A stretch of DNA of 64,000 nt from Symsagittifera roscoffensis (Eukaryota > Xenacoelomorpha > Acoela > Convolutidae). The number at the start of each line of letters is the position of its first letter. Position 1 is the stretch's first letter. The stretch covers positions 62,176,054 through 62,240,053 of the forward strand of contig NC_087066.1 in assembly GCF_963678635.1 (NCBI RefSeq). The letters are read 5' to 3'. The notes below the pieces were generated by a model. It was not told the DNA's origin. It saw nothing but the letters and a program-made list of their open reading frames with translations, and made no database searches. The translations under genes were made by a program, and so were the position numbers. Shown in pieces: positions 52,616-64,000 of this stretch.

Positions 52616-54597
52616 TTATATGGCACGCTTGTTGGAAGTCCTTCAATGTGTGCTTGGTTTTCTTCCAAACTACATTGATTCGATTTTGTTCACACTGTTT
52701 TCAAGATTTTGGTCATCAATTTTGGTTATCAGAAGGAAAAAGACTAAACTTTTGACCATCAGTTATTCCCAAATTAGGACAAATCAAAAAATTAAAATCA
52801 AACATCCATTGTTTTTCAAACTCATCTGTTTTGAGATTTGATTTTAAATTATTTTAAGAGTTTTTTAGGCAAACTACGTTTTTAAAAAAAGATGGAATCT
52901 GTCAAAGGTTTTATAAGAAAGAATTCTCTAAGAATGTTTTGTTATTCCCCTTGAAAGCTGTATAATTGTGTTGTGCGGAATGTATGGAGTATTCATTAGG
53001 TTTTCCTACGTTAATTTTTTTCTATCGAAAACGTTAATTACGTTTCTTTCAATTTCACAACGTTTCAATTTTTTTGCGATTGCATCGCACGTGTTCAAGA
53101 GTCGATGAACGCAGTTCAGACTCGTATAGTGGTCGTGATGATTTTTTTTTTGTTTTTTCAGAAAAAGTCTTAAAATTTGTTTTGGCTCAATTTTTTTCGT
53201 GGTTTGATTTTTTTAAGTTCAGTTCATTTCCTTTGTTAAATGGAAGGCAAGCTCCTTTATCGAACAGCAAAAGTGTAAAGATCAAGAAAGACGTCATCAA
53301 ATTTTGCGCCAATGGAATTTAGTTCATAGATTTCCCAGTGAAACAAAAATTTCATCATTGATATAGTTTTCAAAGAGCTTTTCTTGAAATTCAAAAAGTT
53401 TTAAGGCCGTGTTTTGGAGATTTTTTCCAAAAAAAAATTTCTGTTGAGTTGCGTTCCTTGACCTGACCCTTTTCTAACAGTTTGTTGGCTATGTAAAGAG
53501 TCGATGAACGTAGAAAAGTCTCTTATAAAGACGATTTTTTCAGGAAAAACTTAAAGTGCACTAATATCAAATGTGCACATAAGGATGCCCTAAGGTATAT
53601 GTGCAATTGTTGAGTTCAAGTCAAGTTTGCTAGAAGGTAGGCAAAATCAATCTGCAATCATAAAAGCTGAAATGGAGCAAAAAAAGTTTCGAAAGTGGAT
53701 TTTTGGGTTCAATTTATCAAAAAATATGACGATTATAATTTGCTCTTGAAACTCAACGAGCTTTGAGGTCATGTTTTTTTTGGTTGAAAATCGAGAGGTG
53801 AAGTGTTTTTCACAAAAATGTCAATTGTTTTTTCTGTTGCTTTGCGTTCATTGACTCTTTTTCAACTGTCTGTTGGCTATATTTGAAATTACGGAAGTGT
53901 TGTTTTTGTTATTACAGTTTGCTTCGATGAAATTTACGAGAAAAAGCTCAGTTTTTGTGTAGTTATCATCTTACTGCTAATTTAAGAATAATAATAAAAA
54001 GAAACTCATTCAATATTATGTATACAGCATTACAGCAAGCATGAGTACAGGATAATTAATAAAAAATCACTCTTGGAGACTGTAGATAACGAGATTAGCT
54101 GATCTGCACAATGTCTGCTCTTTAAACAATCTTACCATTAGACTCAATTAATTGGGGAAAGTGAATGATACAGCTCCTCACTCCCCGTCTGTTCCTGCCT
54201 CTAGAACCCAGATATTTCCTTCGTTTTTCGGTTTCACGCACTGCGTTGACTAGCATGGTACCCATTTTGACTTGATTAAAAAGTAATTGGGCTTAACTCG
54301 GGAACCAAACCCGGGATACGGGCTCGGAGTCCCAGGTGTTTCCTGTCATAGAAAGTTAGGAAAATATAAACTTGTCTATTTCTAAATAATTCAATATAAT
54401 TATTACGGAAACTATGTAAAACCTGGATAAAAGCGTTTTCTGATACTTTTAAAGGGTCACTGGGCAGCCAGCCGTTCGATTTCAGGGTGATTTAAACCAA
54501 ATATAAAAGTTCTCTATAGTGTGTCTGATCTAAAATCAGACAAAAATATTGATGATGAATATGTTTTGACTTAATTTGAATTAATATATTCTTACAG

Positions 54598-54716
54598 GCA
54601 ATTCCTCGAATGGCTCAGACATTGAGAGTGACGGTTCTAGGAGTGAAGAAAATAAAAAGAAACAGAGGGAAATCAGTCGAGAATCGAACCTGCTCAAATT
54701 CGTCCTCAACATTGCG
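54598..54716 (+). CDS. ABCA transporter, exon 7 (extracellular domain 1)
   Basis: Acceptor TTCTTACAG, donor GCG|GTCAGT. It encodes NSSNGSDIESDGSRSEENKK and then REISRESNLLKFVLNIA. An acidic/Ser-rich insert precedes a short helix that leads into exon 8 (PSICGRTSDD), resembling the vertebrate ABCA1 segment ending in IVCG. Phases fit on both sides. Confidence 0.8.
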
Positions 54717-54769
54717 GTCAGTAATTGTTTTTTTTTACACTTGCGAAGCGAGTGTATTAAAACGAGCCT

Positions 54770-55201
54770 TCTTTTTTTTTTCAACCTAAGTCGCAAATAT
54801 TGGTGCCACGTTTGGGACGCCTTTACAGCTTTTTCATAGCATGTGCTTTGGCATTCAAATAGCCATAAGTTAACACAGTTGATGCATTTTTCATTCATCA
54901 AATGAACCGAAAAAAGTGATTTTTTCAAATTGCATGTAACAAATCGCAAAACATAAAGCCATTTTATGTACAAATTATGCATTTCGAAAAATTGCGAGTT
55001 AGAAAATTTCTGAAATGGAGTTTTCATTATTGTTATGCTGTTTGAAACAAATCACTTTTTTCGGTTCATTTGATGAATTAAAAATACATCAACTGTGTTA
55101 ACTTATGGCTATTTGAATGCCAAAGCACATGCTATGAAAAAGCTGTAAAGGCGTCCCAAACGTGGCACCAATATTTGCGACTTAGGTTGAAAAAAAAGAA
55201 G
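54770..55201. repeat. Long inverted repeat (about 150-bp arms) in ABCA intron 7
   Basis: Arms at 54770-54920 and 55051-55201 are near-perfect reverse complements (a few mismatches near the CATTTTTCATTCATC block) with a 130-bp spacer. The arms are copies of the family B repeat in head-to-head orientation, so the intron transcript could fold into a long hairpin. Confidence 0.9.
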
Positions 55202-55370
55202 TTAATGTGGATGCCTTCAGTTTGTTGTATTCCAAATTATTACTTGCCAAATTGAGTCTATTTGTATTTAGTGCCACTTCTGCTAAATAGAATTGGCAAT
55301 TTATTAGCATATCTAGCTGCTTTTTTCGTGACTAGTGTTGTGATTGTTGTGATTTAACTTTGACTTTCAG

Positions 55371-58300
55371 CCTTCAATCTGCGGTCGAACTAGCGACGAC
55401 TTCATGGACGAAGTGTTCCCGAATAAAGTGGACCGGGCATTTCTGCACCACTCGCTTGAGAAACTGGAGATGAATTACGAGATGATCAAATTCTCAGAGG
55501 CGGGAATCATGCTGCTGAGGAACAACCCACACATTCTGTTCGCTCCCAACACCTCAGCTAAAGTGCAGTCGGTGATTGCGAATGCAAACGAAAGCTTCGC
55601 AATTGTGGACACGATTACAAATTACGCGCAGCATTGGCTCGCCAATTCGGAGAGACTTCGAAGTTCCGTAATTCGGTCCAAGTCGTTTCAGTCTAGCTAT
55701 ATTTTCTCACAGTCAATTGCGAAGAAAGACGAACTCTGCGACCAGTTATTTTTCATGTCATCCTTTACATGTCTTTTGAGGAAAACCGGTCTCTCTGGAG
55801 GCAAAAAGACGACAGTAGTTGAAAAGAGTCAAATTCCGACATGGCTTGAAGAGTCAAAGAAAAAAGCGACTAATTTGTTTGAGATTTTGGAATTGAAACT
55901 AGACAGAATTGACGAAGCTGCAAATCGTTGGCTGTCTTTTTCTACCAATGTTTCGCTCAATGTTTGGAAAGGTTTCAAAACAGAATACGACGCGGAGTCC
56001 TATTTCAAAACTAAAGCGTACCACGAAAAAGTAGGAGTTTTGGCTATAGTTGCTTTCGAGACAGATGAAAAGGGGGACTTGGGCTCAAATGTGAGGTACA
56101 AAATAAGACAAAACAGTACACTTATTGCGAGTCCTACTCACGAGGAACTGCCTCCATTTTGGACCCCGACTATGAGACCAGACATGATAGCAGTGAGAAA
56201 ATACTTCATAAACGGGTTTGTGATTATCCAGGACATAATTGAGAGATCAATTATGGAAGTGGTGACTAATAAGACAATCAGAGAACCAGGCTTGCATCTT
56301 GCTACCTTCCCAGTCCCCTGCAACACACGTGATCACTTTCTGTTCACAGTCAGTTATGTAATGCCTCTATGCATGACAGTTGCTTGGGCTTACTCTGTGG
56401 CCATGTTGGTGCAATATATAGTGTACGAAAAAGAACAGGGCCTGAAAGAAGTGACGCGTTTGATGGGCTTGTCAAATGCAGTTCATTGGGTCGCATGGTT
56501 TATAAGTGCATTTATCCAGATGCAAGTCATAGCAGTGCTAACGACTCTCATTCTGAAGTTGGGCAACGTGCTTCCACAGTCCAATTTCTTCCTTATATGG
56601 GCGTTTTTAACTCTGTATAATATCGCCAACATTATGTTTTCGTTTCTTGTCTCAGTTCTGTACAGTAAGGCCAAAGTAGCTGCAGCATGCGCGGGAATCA
56701 TTTACTTTTTAACATATGTGCCATATTTGTACCTGTCAATCATGGAAGATTCCCATCTTCTAGGTCGAAAAGTGTCTCGCTACAGCAAGTATATGGCTTC
56801 CCTGTGCTCCACGACGGCATTTGGTCTAGGCGCCAAGTACTTTGCAGTTTACGAAGTGCAGGGCACGGGTGTTCAGTTGGAGAACTTGGGATTTAGCCCT
56901 TTTCAGAATGACACGTTCAATTTAGCTGATGTTGTCAAAATGATGATCATCGATTCTGTTTTATATGCCTTGCTGGCATGGTACATTGAAGCTGTTTTTC
57001 CTGGTAATTTTGGGCTCCCAAGGCCTGTTTATTTTCCCTTCACAAAATCCTACTGGTTTCCAAAGCGACGTAAAAGCTTAGGAACGTCCGAAGCGGCGAT
57101 AAAAGACGGATATTTGGATAATAACCACGTTCCGGAGACCGATTTGGATGAAACAGAAAACAGAATTCTGGAAGAAGAACCAACAGATTTGCAGTTGGGA
57201 GTCTCAATCAAAAATTTAAGCAAATCGTTCAAGCTGAGCTTGAAACCAGCCGTGGACAATTTAAGTTTAAATTTGTACCAGAGTCAGATAACGGCTCTTT
57301 TGGGTCACAACGGTGCGGGTAAGACAACTACAATGAGTATTCTGACAGGCATGATTCCAGCATCTAGCGGAACTGCTTCTGTTTATGGAAATAATATCCA
57401 AGACGGAATGGACCTGATTCGCAAGAGTTTGGGGATGTGCCCACAGCACAACGTCCTCTTTGAATCTCTGACTGTCGAGGAGCATCTTTGGTTCTACGCT
57501 TCACTCAAAGGAATGTCCAACAATGATATCTATTACGCAGTCAATACATTGTTGCGTGACATTGGAATGGAGTTGAAACGAGTCGACCTGGTTGACTCTT
57601 TGTCGGGAGGCATGAAACGAAAATTGTCGGTTGCAATCGCGTTCATTGGAAATGCTAAGTTGGTGATTCTGGACGAACCAACCGCGGGCGTAGATCCATA
57701 TGCGAGACGGGCAATTTGGGATTTAATTTTGAAGTTCAAGAAAGGTCGGACCATTTTGCTTTCAACACATTTTATGGAGGAGGCGGATTTTTTGGCCGAC
57801 CGAATTGCTATCATGTCGTCTGGAAAGCTTAGGTGCTGCGGATCTTCAATGTATTTGAAGTGCAACTATGGTAGTGGATATCATTTGACATTGGTTAAAG
57901 ATCGTCAACGTGTGACGAAGGAGCACACGCCTTTAGCTTCCCAACGTCAGATTTCGACGATCAGTGAATCGAACTACACAATTGATTCAGACCTTAATGG
58001 CAACAGTGCTAGCGGGGATTCTTCAATTTGTTCATCCACGTTATCTGGATCTATTGTCGCTTTCATTGCGAAATTCATTCAAGGTGTTTATCTAGACTGG
58101 GAAAGCAGCCGCGAGATATCGTTCACGCTACCATACGCTCAAAGAAGTAAGTTTTCGCAGCTTCTTGAAGCACTGCAGCAATCAACTAGTCAGCTTGGAA
58201 TCTTGAGTTTCGGAGTCCGGGATACCTCACTGGAAGAGGTTTTCATTAAGGCTATTTGCGACAGTCAAGCTACGATAAATAGTAGTAAAGAAGAACGTTA

Positions 58301-58596
58301 CAAGCAAATATTTAATTGGTTCCACAGAAGAACAGCAAAATTAACTAGTCCGATAACGTCAACAGCAACGAGTCCTGTTGATTCTAGTAAAACAGCGCCT
58401 GAAACAAATAATGGACATCTGACGACACCTAAGAAAAAAATAGCAATTTTTGTTACAACTCCTGACAGTCAGGCTGAAAGCTCTTTAAATGGAACTGTAA
58501 ATGATGAAGTGTGCGGAGAAACGCCAAACAAAGAGCTAAGAAGGGGAAACTCGTTCACTGAATTGTGTCACAAAGTGAAAGGATATCCATCATTGG
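55371..58596 (+). CDS. ABCA transporter, exon 8 (end of extracellular domain 1, TM helices 2-6, NBD1)
   Basis: A single 3.2-kb exon in phase 0 from TTTCAG|CCT. It carries the rest of extracellular domain 1, a membrane block (from about HFLFTVSYVMPLCMTVAWAY through IIYFLTYVPYLYLSIM), the ABCA motif YIEAVFPGNFGLPRP, and NBD1. NBD1 has Walker A GHNGAGKT (57303-57326), Q-loop CPQHN, signature LSGGMKRK (57600), Walker B VILDEPTAGVDP (about 57660) and the switch His STHFMEEAD. ATP hydrolysis here would power lipid export or flipping, as in ABCA1/ABCA4. It ends with one spare base at TTG G|GTATGT. ABCA1/ABCA4/ABCA7-type is clear; the exact orthologue is not. Confidence 0.95.
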
Positions 58597-59008
58597 GTAT
58601 GTTTTCAAACGTAGCATTTTTACCTTAAAGAAAAGGTCCCACTGAGGTACTATATCACAGCAAGTTTTGGCCGACTAGCATTTGATTTTTCGAAAGGAGT
58701 CTTAAGTACCAATGTACTCTAATTTCTATGGGAGGTCTCCCGCGTTTTTTTTCATCAAAACTTTGAGAATGGTACAGAAACCACCTCTCTTTGTTTTAAT
58801 GATAAAGTTTTTAAGTGATGAAGAGTTATTTAGCTGGAAAACAGCGAACTTATATTTTTTGAACTTTTTTGCAATTACCTTGTCCGAAAGCTATATTACG
58901 CCTTTTGATCTTGACGCTGGTTTCATTATTTTTCGAAATAAGTTTCCTGTTTGAATTTTTAAATAAGTTAATCAATTCACTATTACTGACTCAGCGTTGT
59001 GGTTATAG

Positions 59009-61333
59009 CTGACGAGAACTCGCGCAGTTCCGACTCCTCGGAACCCTGTGGCATCCACCCGATGCTAAGTGTGTCGTACCTCTACGCACGACAGCTGAAA
59101 GCACTACTACACAAACGCTTCATCTACGCACGTCGGAACCCAAAAGCCATTTTCACTCAAATTTTCCTCCCTTCGCTTTTTGTCAGCATTGCAATGACAG
59201 TCGCCTTTTACAGACCAACTTCAGGTAGCGATCCGCCGGTTTTAATGACCACCTCAAATTATCACAGATACACTGAGTGGGGCAAGAATATAATCCCAGT
59301 GTTTGTAAGAGAGTCTTCACCCGAAAGGCCAGCGCCTGAAGCTGTGAAAATCTTGGACTCCATATTGCAACCCGCAGGACTCGGCAGTAGCTGTTTGGTT
59401 CTAGAATCGTCCGCAAATATATCCATGCAAGAACTGTTGCCTCCAAAGTATCCAAGAAATGAAACATTCATTGATTTTCTACCAAGGTGTTGGAAGGTGC
59501 GTAAAAACGAGTTCAGGCTAAACAGGGGTTACGTGCCAATGAATATTCCGCAGACGTTTGAAACTTGGTACCCTCGGGAACGAGAACAGTTGCTAAATTT
59601 TATAGATTCGTCAATTGAACAATGCAAAGACATCGATAACTACAAATGCACTTGTATAGCTGATAACACCGGAATGGAATGTCACAGAGAATTCGTCCAA
59701 AAACCAGGAACAAGAAAACACGAAAAAAGTTCGGCTGGTTTTGTTAGCATGACGGGAGACGAAATAGTTTTCATTTCGACGCAAGATGAAAATGATTTCC
59801 TTCTGACGACATTTCATGACGCCCAGCTAAATAGATTTGGAGGCTATTCGATTGGACGTTCAAGAAATGACGTCAATCTAGAGTTTTCTAGAACATCGTC
59901 TGAAAACCTAAAAGCTTTAGTTAAACGAGAGGAACTGTACGTATACTATGATCTGAAGCCTAAACAAGCAGTGCCAACTTATATAAATGCAATAAACAAT
60001 GCAATTTTGCGCGCAAATATTGACCCGGACATCCAAGGCAATCCGAATACTTTTGGGATAACATTGATTAACCATCCTTTGAACAATACGAGGCTTATGT
60101 CTTTGGAATACTTTGAGACGGGAACTGATGTGGTGATCGCGTTGTTTATAATCATAGCAATGTCCTTTGTTCCGGCTAGCTTTGTGGTTTTTCTGGTATC
60201 GGAAAGATACTCTAATGCCAAACATCTGCAAATGGTATCAGGAATGTCTCCTTTGATTTTCTGGATCTCGAATTATATTTGGGACATGCTCAACTATTTA
60301 GTGCCTGCATGTGCGTGCATTCTCATTCTTATTTGGTTCGATCTAGATGCGTACACGTCGAAAGAGAATTTGCCTGTGGTGATTCTTTTGTTTCTTCTCT
60401 TCGGATGGTCAATTACGCCTATGATGTACCCTCCATCATTCCTTTTCAGCGTCCCAAGTACAGCTTACATAGTCCTCATCGTCGGCAACTTATTCTTCGG
60501 CGTCACTGCAATCATGTCAGTGTTCCTACTGGACCGGTTTGTTCAAGAAGATGAGCTTCTCATGAACGTCAGATATGTCTTAGAGTACCTGTTTCTGTTG
60601 CTGCCAAATTATAACTTGGGAAGATGTTTAGCCAAACTGGCAATTAATGATGTGCAAAATAAATTCAATATTCAAATTGGTCAGAATCAAAGAATCATTT
60701 CATCGTTAGACTGGAAAGTTAGCGGACAAGCTCTAACTGCGATGGCTTTCGAAGGCATGGGATTTTTCATTTTGACCATTTTGATCCAGTACAGATTTTT
60801 TCTAAATAAAAAGCGGCTACCAGTCACTTCGGATCCGATTGAACACGAAGATGTTGATGTTGCAGCCGAGCGATCTCGGATCCTGTCACCGAACTACAAG
60901 TCCGAAAATGAAGACGAAGTTGTCTTTCAGAATCTATCTAAGGTCTACAAAAAGTCGACAACGAATGTACTGGCGGTTGATCGCATCTGCTTGGGGGTTC
61001 CACAAGGCGAATGTTTCGGACTCTTAGGAGTAAACGGAGCTGGGAAAACGAGTACTTTCGAAATGATAACGGGACACGCTTCGATTTCTGCAGGCGACGC
61101 AACCATTCACAACTACAGTGTCATGCATGACTTGAAGCAAGTTCACTCCGTGATCGGATATTGTCCGCAGTTCGACGCTCTTTTTGCAGAGTTAACGGTG
61201 AAAGAGCATTTGGATCTATACGCGGCCATCCGTGGACTTAGTTCGGAGAGGAAGCGGGAAGTGATTGACTGGGTTCTGGACACTATCAGTTTGAGAGATC
61301 ACCAGTCTAAACAGACGCGCACTTTGTCAGGAG
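59009..61333 (+). CDS. ABCA transporter, exon 9 (second membrane half, NBD2 to signature motif)
   Basis: Acceptor GGTTATAG; CT completes the Ala codon begun in exon 8. It encodes the conserved start of the second half (QLKALLHKRFIYARRNPKAI), a TM helix, a second extracellular domain with clustered Cys (CKDIDNYKCTCIADNTGMEC) and YINAINNAILRANI. The TM block FVPASFVVFLVSERYSNAKH … YGWSITPMMYP-like follows (FGWSITPMMYPPS here), then NBD2 with Walker A GVNGAGKT (61027-61050) and CPQFDAL. It stops inside the signature (LSGG) at GGA G|GTACGT; Walker B must be in the next exon, right of this window. Confidence 0.95.
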
Positions 61334-64000
61334 GTACGTATGCTGGGCAAGATTGAAAAGACATATATATCTATACATTATTTAATTGGCGTTTCTTTTG
61401 ACACATGTTTAAGAAGTCCCTTTATTAAAGAGTTTTATGCTATAGCTACTTGCTTTAGCTACAGTCTATATTTACATAGCTATGCTGTGCAAATAAATTT
61501 AAATGCTACTGCTAATCTGCGGTTTTTCATCAACCATCGCTGTTATGCCTAATCGCTTTGTTTTTATTCAAGCATGCATGCTTGAAGTAATTGATGCGTT
61601 GCAATGTTTTGTTTCACTTCCTTATATATCATTTTTTAAAACTTAAATCCTGGCTATTTTGAGTATTTTTTGATGCTTGTAATACTTTTTGGATACTATA
61701 CTCCGTTTTGGGCTATACTTTCCATTAACTCTTTTCTTGATTTGGGCTTCAGTTTTTGCTTCGGAAGCTGAAGCATCTCTTGAACTTGTTCACTGGTTAC
61801 TGCTGCATGGGTTCAGTTGGCCGCCATCCTGATCCCTGGGTGTTATGCAGGCTAAAGAGACATGGCTCAGTCAATAGAAGCAGTAACCGTAAAGTGAACA
61901 AGTTCAAAAAAGGTAAATGAACCGGCTACGAGGGCCTACGACTAACTAGTTTTCGGGTGAATTTTTATTCGGCAGAGGAATTTTGGCGGAAAATAAATTA
62001 TTGCCGCAGTTGCAATTATGTTTGCTTGACAGCGCTGTACCACAAAAGGATGTGTACTGTTACAGGTTGCCATTAGTAACCTTCTGTTTAAAGTGTTTGA
62101 ATTAAATTCATAAATGCAATTTATTGTTTTACCCTTGCGATAGCAAGGGTATTGCAATCGGGTACTAGACTTCTTTCCCTTAAATGTCTTAAAGCACCGA
62201 ATGGTCAGAATTACAAATGGTAAATTTAGGTTCAATTCTGAATTAGTTCTAACTTTTTTGTGTCTCCGGCACACTTGGTCTGGATGGAACGAATACGCCT
62301 GGGACGGCAAAAGTCCGGGGTTCGAAAATTTTGTAGAATTGTTGTTCTTAGTTTTTTTTACATAGTTGTTTTTAGTGTTTAAGAGCAATGAACGTACTGA
62401 AGACTCTTATATAGGAGAAAGTCTTAAAATAATGATGCACTTAGGTATAATGCACTTGAGTTCAATTGAATTTCATCTGCTGAAAGTGACGTAAGTAGCA
62501 CTCTCCAAATACGATCGTGGAAATTGCGCGAAAAAACGTGAACGATTTCTAGTTTCCAAATGTGGAATTTGTTTTTAAGATTTGCCAGCGGAATAAAAAC
62601 TTTACCTTTTGATCCAGTTTTCTCAAGTTGGGTTCATGTTATCAAAGAAGCGCATCATAAATTGTTCTACAAATTCAAAGAGCTTAAAGGGCATCTATTA
62701 TTTTCTTTGGAAATCGAAAGTTGAGATTTTTTCAATAAAGTGTTTTTTTACCTCTGATGTTTGTACTCTTACTGCCCTTGACTTTTTGTTATCTTTGTTT
62801 TCGCCTAAAAACTTTATTCTGGCCAAATGATTTCGGCCAATTTTTTAGATCGCAGAAAATGCTAAAAATCTTAATAGGAAAATTTTTTTCCGCTTTGTGT
62901 TTTTTCTTTTCTTTGGTCGTTCGTCTTGATAGGTTATACCCTGTATTATATCGATTTAATGGTCATATTGCGTTTTGCGACAAACGAAAAAAGTTTGTAT
63001 GTGCGTGTCTGGGTTGAGGGTGAGGGTGACTTATTAACTTGTCTTGTTGATTTTTTTTGTCCTAAAGGGTTGCTGCAATGTCTTTGTTACGGTTTGTAAA
63101 TTTTCTTCCGCTGCTTAATTCGTATTCTTTTGTCTTGGCAAGTTTTTTTTAAAGCTAACTCAGTTTTTTTGATAGATCTCGTTTTTTCGACGTTTTTGAT
63201 TTTTTTCTGACTTAGCGGTTTTCTTGTTTTGTATCGCAAGTGGTGCGACGCTCAGCTTCTCATCTGTGTCAATTTTCTATTCATCTAATTCCCCCCCCCA
63301 AATTTTTAATATCTTAAAGTGAGTGGTTGTTTTGTTGCATATTTAAGCCGCTTTAAGAATGTTTTCTCGCAACTTTGGTTCTTATTCTTATTTTCTTTCT
63401 CAATAAAACTTTTCAACCTATTTTTTTTTAAAACAATGAAGCGGTTCTTTTTTTTAATGATCTCGATTTGGTTCTTTAAAAAAGCCTTCCGAAGCGCACG
63501 TTTATTTGCTTTTTTCAAAACAGCAATTAATTTTTTTTTTTTTAAACTAAAAAGCTTCATTGGTTTGTCTTTTTAAACCCTCAAGCAGTGTTTCGAGTTA
63601 ATTAATTCTTACCAAAGTTTTTCAAATCGCCTTTCTCCAGATTCAGCTATTTTTAACAAAAACATCCTTAATAGTTCAATTTAAGATCAAAACGTTTCCG
63701 CATTTATTTGCTTTTTTTTAAAGCCTAGCAGTGGTTTGTTCGTTTTTTTTTCATATAGCTTTGCCGTCATTTCTTCTTTAAAGAAAAAGGTTTTTCACTG
63801 ATTTTTTAAACTTTTTTTTGAACTAACTGCTATGTAGTGATGTTTTCTTTTTCAATTTATGTAAATTTCAAAAAGTTAATTACTGCTTTGTTCCGTTTAA
63901 ATCTTTTTAAGCGTTTTCAATTTTAATTTTAGAAACAGCTCGGTAGTGATTTATTGTTTTTGTTTTTTAATTTTGCAGTTTCAAGTTTTCAAAATTCAAG
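61334..64000. other. ABCA intron 9 (partial)
   Basis: AT-rich, with a family C copy (62380-62770), a small foldback at 61782-61905 and a tRNA-like B box (GGGGTTCGAAAATT) at about 62318. Long T tracts fill 63040-64000. No exon for the rest of NBD2 is recognised. Confidence 0.6.
61782..61905. repeat. Small foldback (MITE-like) element
   Basis: GAACTTGTTCACTGGTTACTGCT at the left is the reverse complement of the right end apart from a 4-base GTAA insertion. The arms are about 23 bp and the loop about 75 bp. Confidence 0.65.

Larger units (their letters stand above)
49930..54597. other. ABCA intron 6 (4.7 kb), repeat-filled
   Basis: It holds family C copies (50450-50790, 53095-53490, 53500-53885) and family B copies (51130-51650, 52190-52615). 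At 54190-54350 there is a GC-richer stretch with a minus-strand GGTTTGGTTCCC that could be a tRNA-derived B box. No exon is recognised. Confidence 0.6.

Noticed and set aside
62600-63576. Short Phe/Lys-rich open frames near the right edge
   Set aside because: They come from T tracts and A tracts in intron 9 and have no domain or splice support.

Overview
The window is a piece of an animal (metazoan, probably invertebrate) nuclear genome. The evidence is a spliced ABCA1/ABCA4-type transporter gene with GT-AG introns, Ty3/gypsy LTR retrotransposons, a Penelope-like element (PLE) with a GIY-YIG endonuclease, a LINE remnant and tRNA-headed SINE-like repeats. I cannot name the species. Non-coding DNA is AT-rich, while the retroelement coding regions are clearly more GC-balanced.

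Layout: (1) 1 to about 11,940 is a minus-strand Ty3/gypsy element, here called element 1, whose 3' end lies off the left edge. From right to left it has an LTR (about 11,346-11,940), a primer-binding site, a 2.5-kb leader with a minisatellite, gag, zinc knuckles and protease, RT and RNase H, and integrase fused to a macro domain. Its gag-pol-macro frame is one phase throughout but is cut by three stop codons. (2) 11,963-13,321 and 37,422-38,018 (minus) are two halves of a 5'-truncated PLE flanked by a 17-bp direct repeat. Its RT carries a PHD-type zinc finger between motifs B and C. (3) 13,322-37,421 is a 24.1-kb plus-strand Ty3/gypsy element, element 2, inserted inside that PHD finger. It has 884-bp LTRs that look identical. 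Its order is LTR, PBS, a 3.1-kb structured leader, gag-pol (two in-frame stops), an A AAA AAC heptamer followed by a macro-domain frame in -1, a splice-acceptor-like site, and an intact 2,955-codon ORF with an SGNH-hydrolase domain, then a purine-rich tract and LTR. (4) 38,019-39,160 is spacer with a LINE RT remnant. (5) 39,161-61,333 holds nine coding exons of an ABCA transporter whose splice phases agree throughout. The gene runs off the right edge in the middle of its second nucleotide-binding domain. Its introns are filled with repeats.

The strongest candidate for something undescribed is the gypsy lineage represented by both elements. It carries an OARD1/TARG1-like macro domain after integrase, and in element 2 also a roughly 3,000-residue protein with an SGNH esterase-like domain and a second, degenerate one. 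A purine-rich motif, TTGTCCGGGGAGT, occurs just before the 3' LTR, inside the macro frame of both elements with no synonymous change, and repeatedly in the RNase H-integrase linker. This suggests internal plus-strand priming sites or another nucleotide-level signal. All functional statements come from motif reading by eye; no database search was run.
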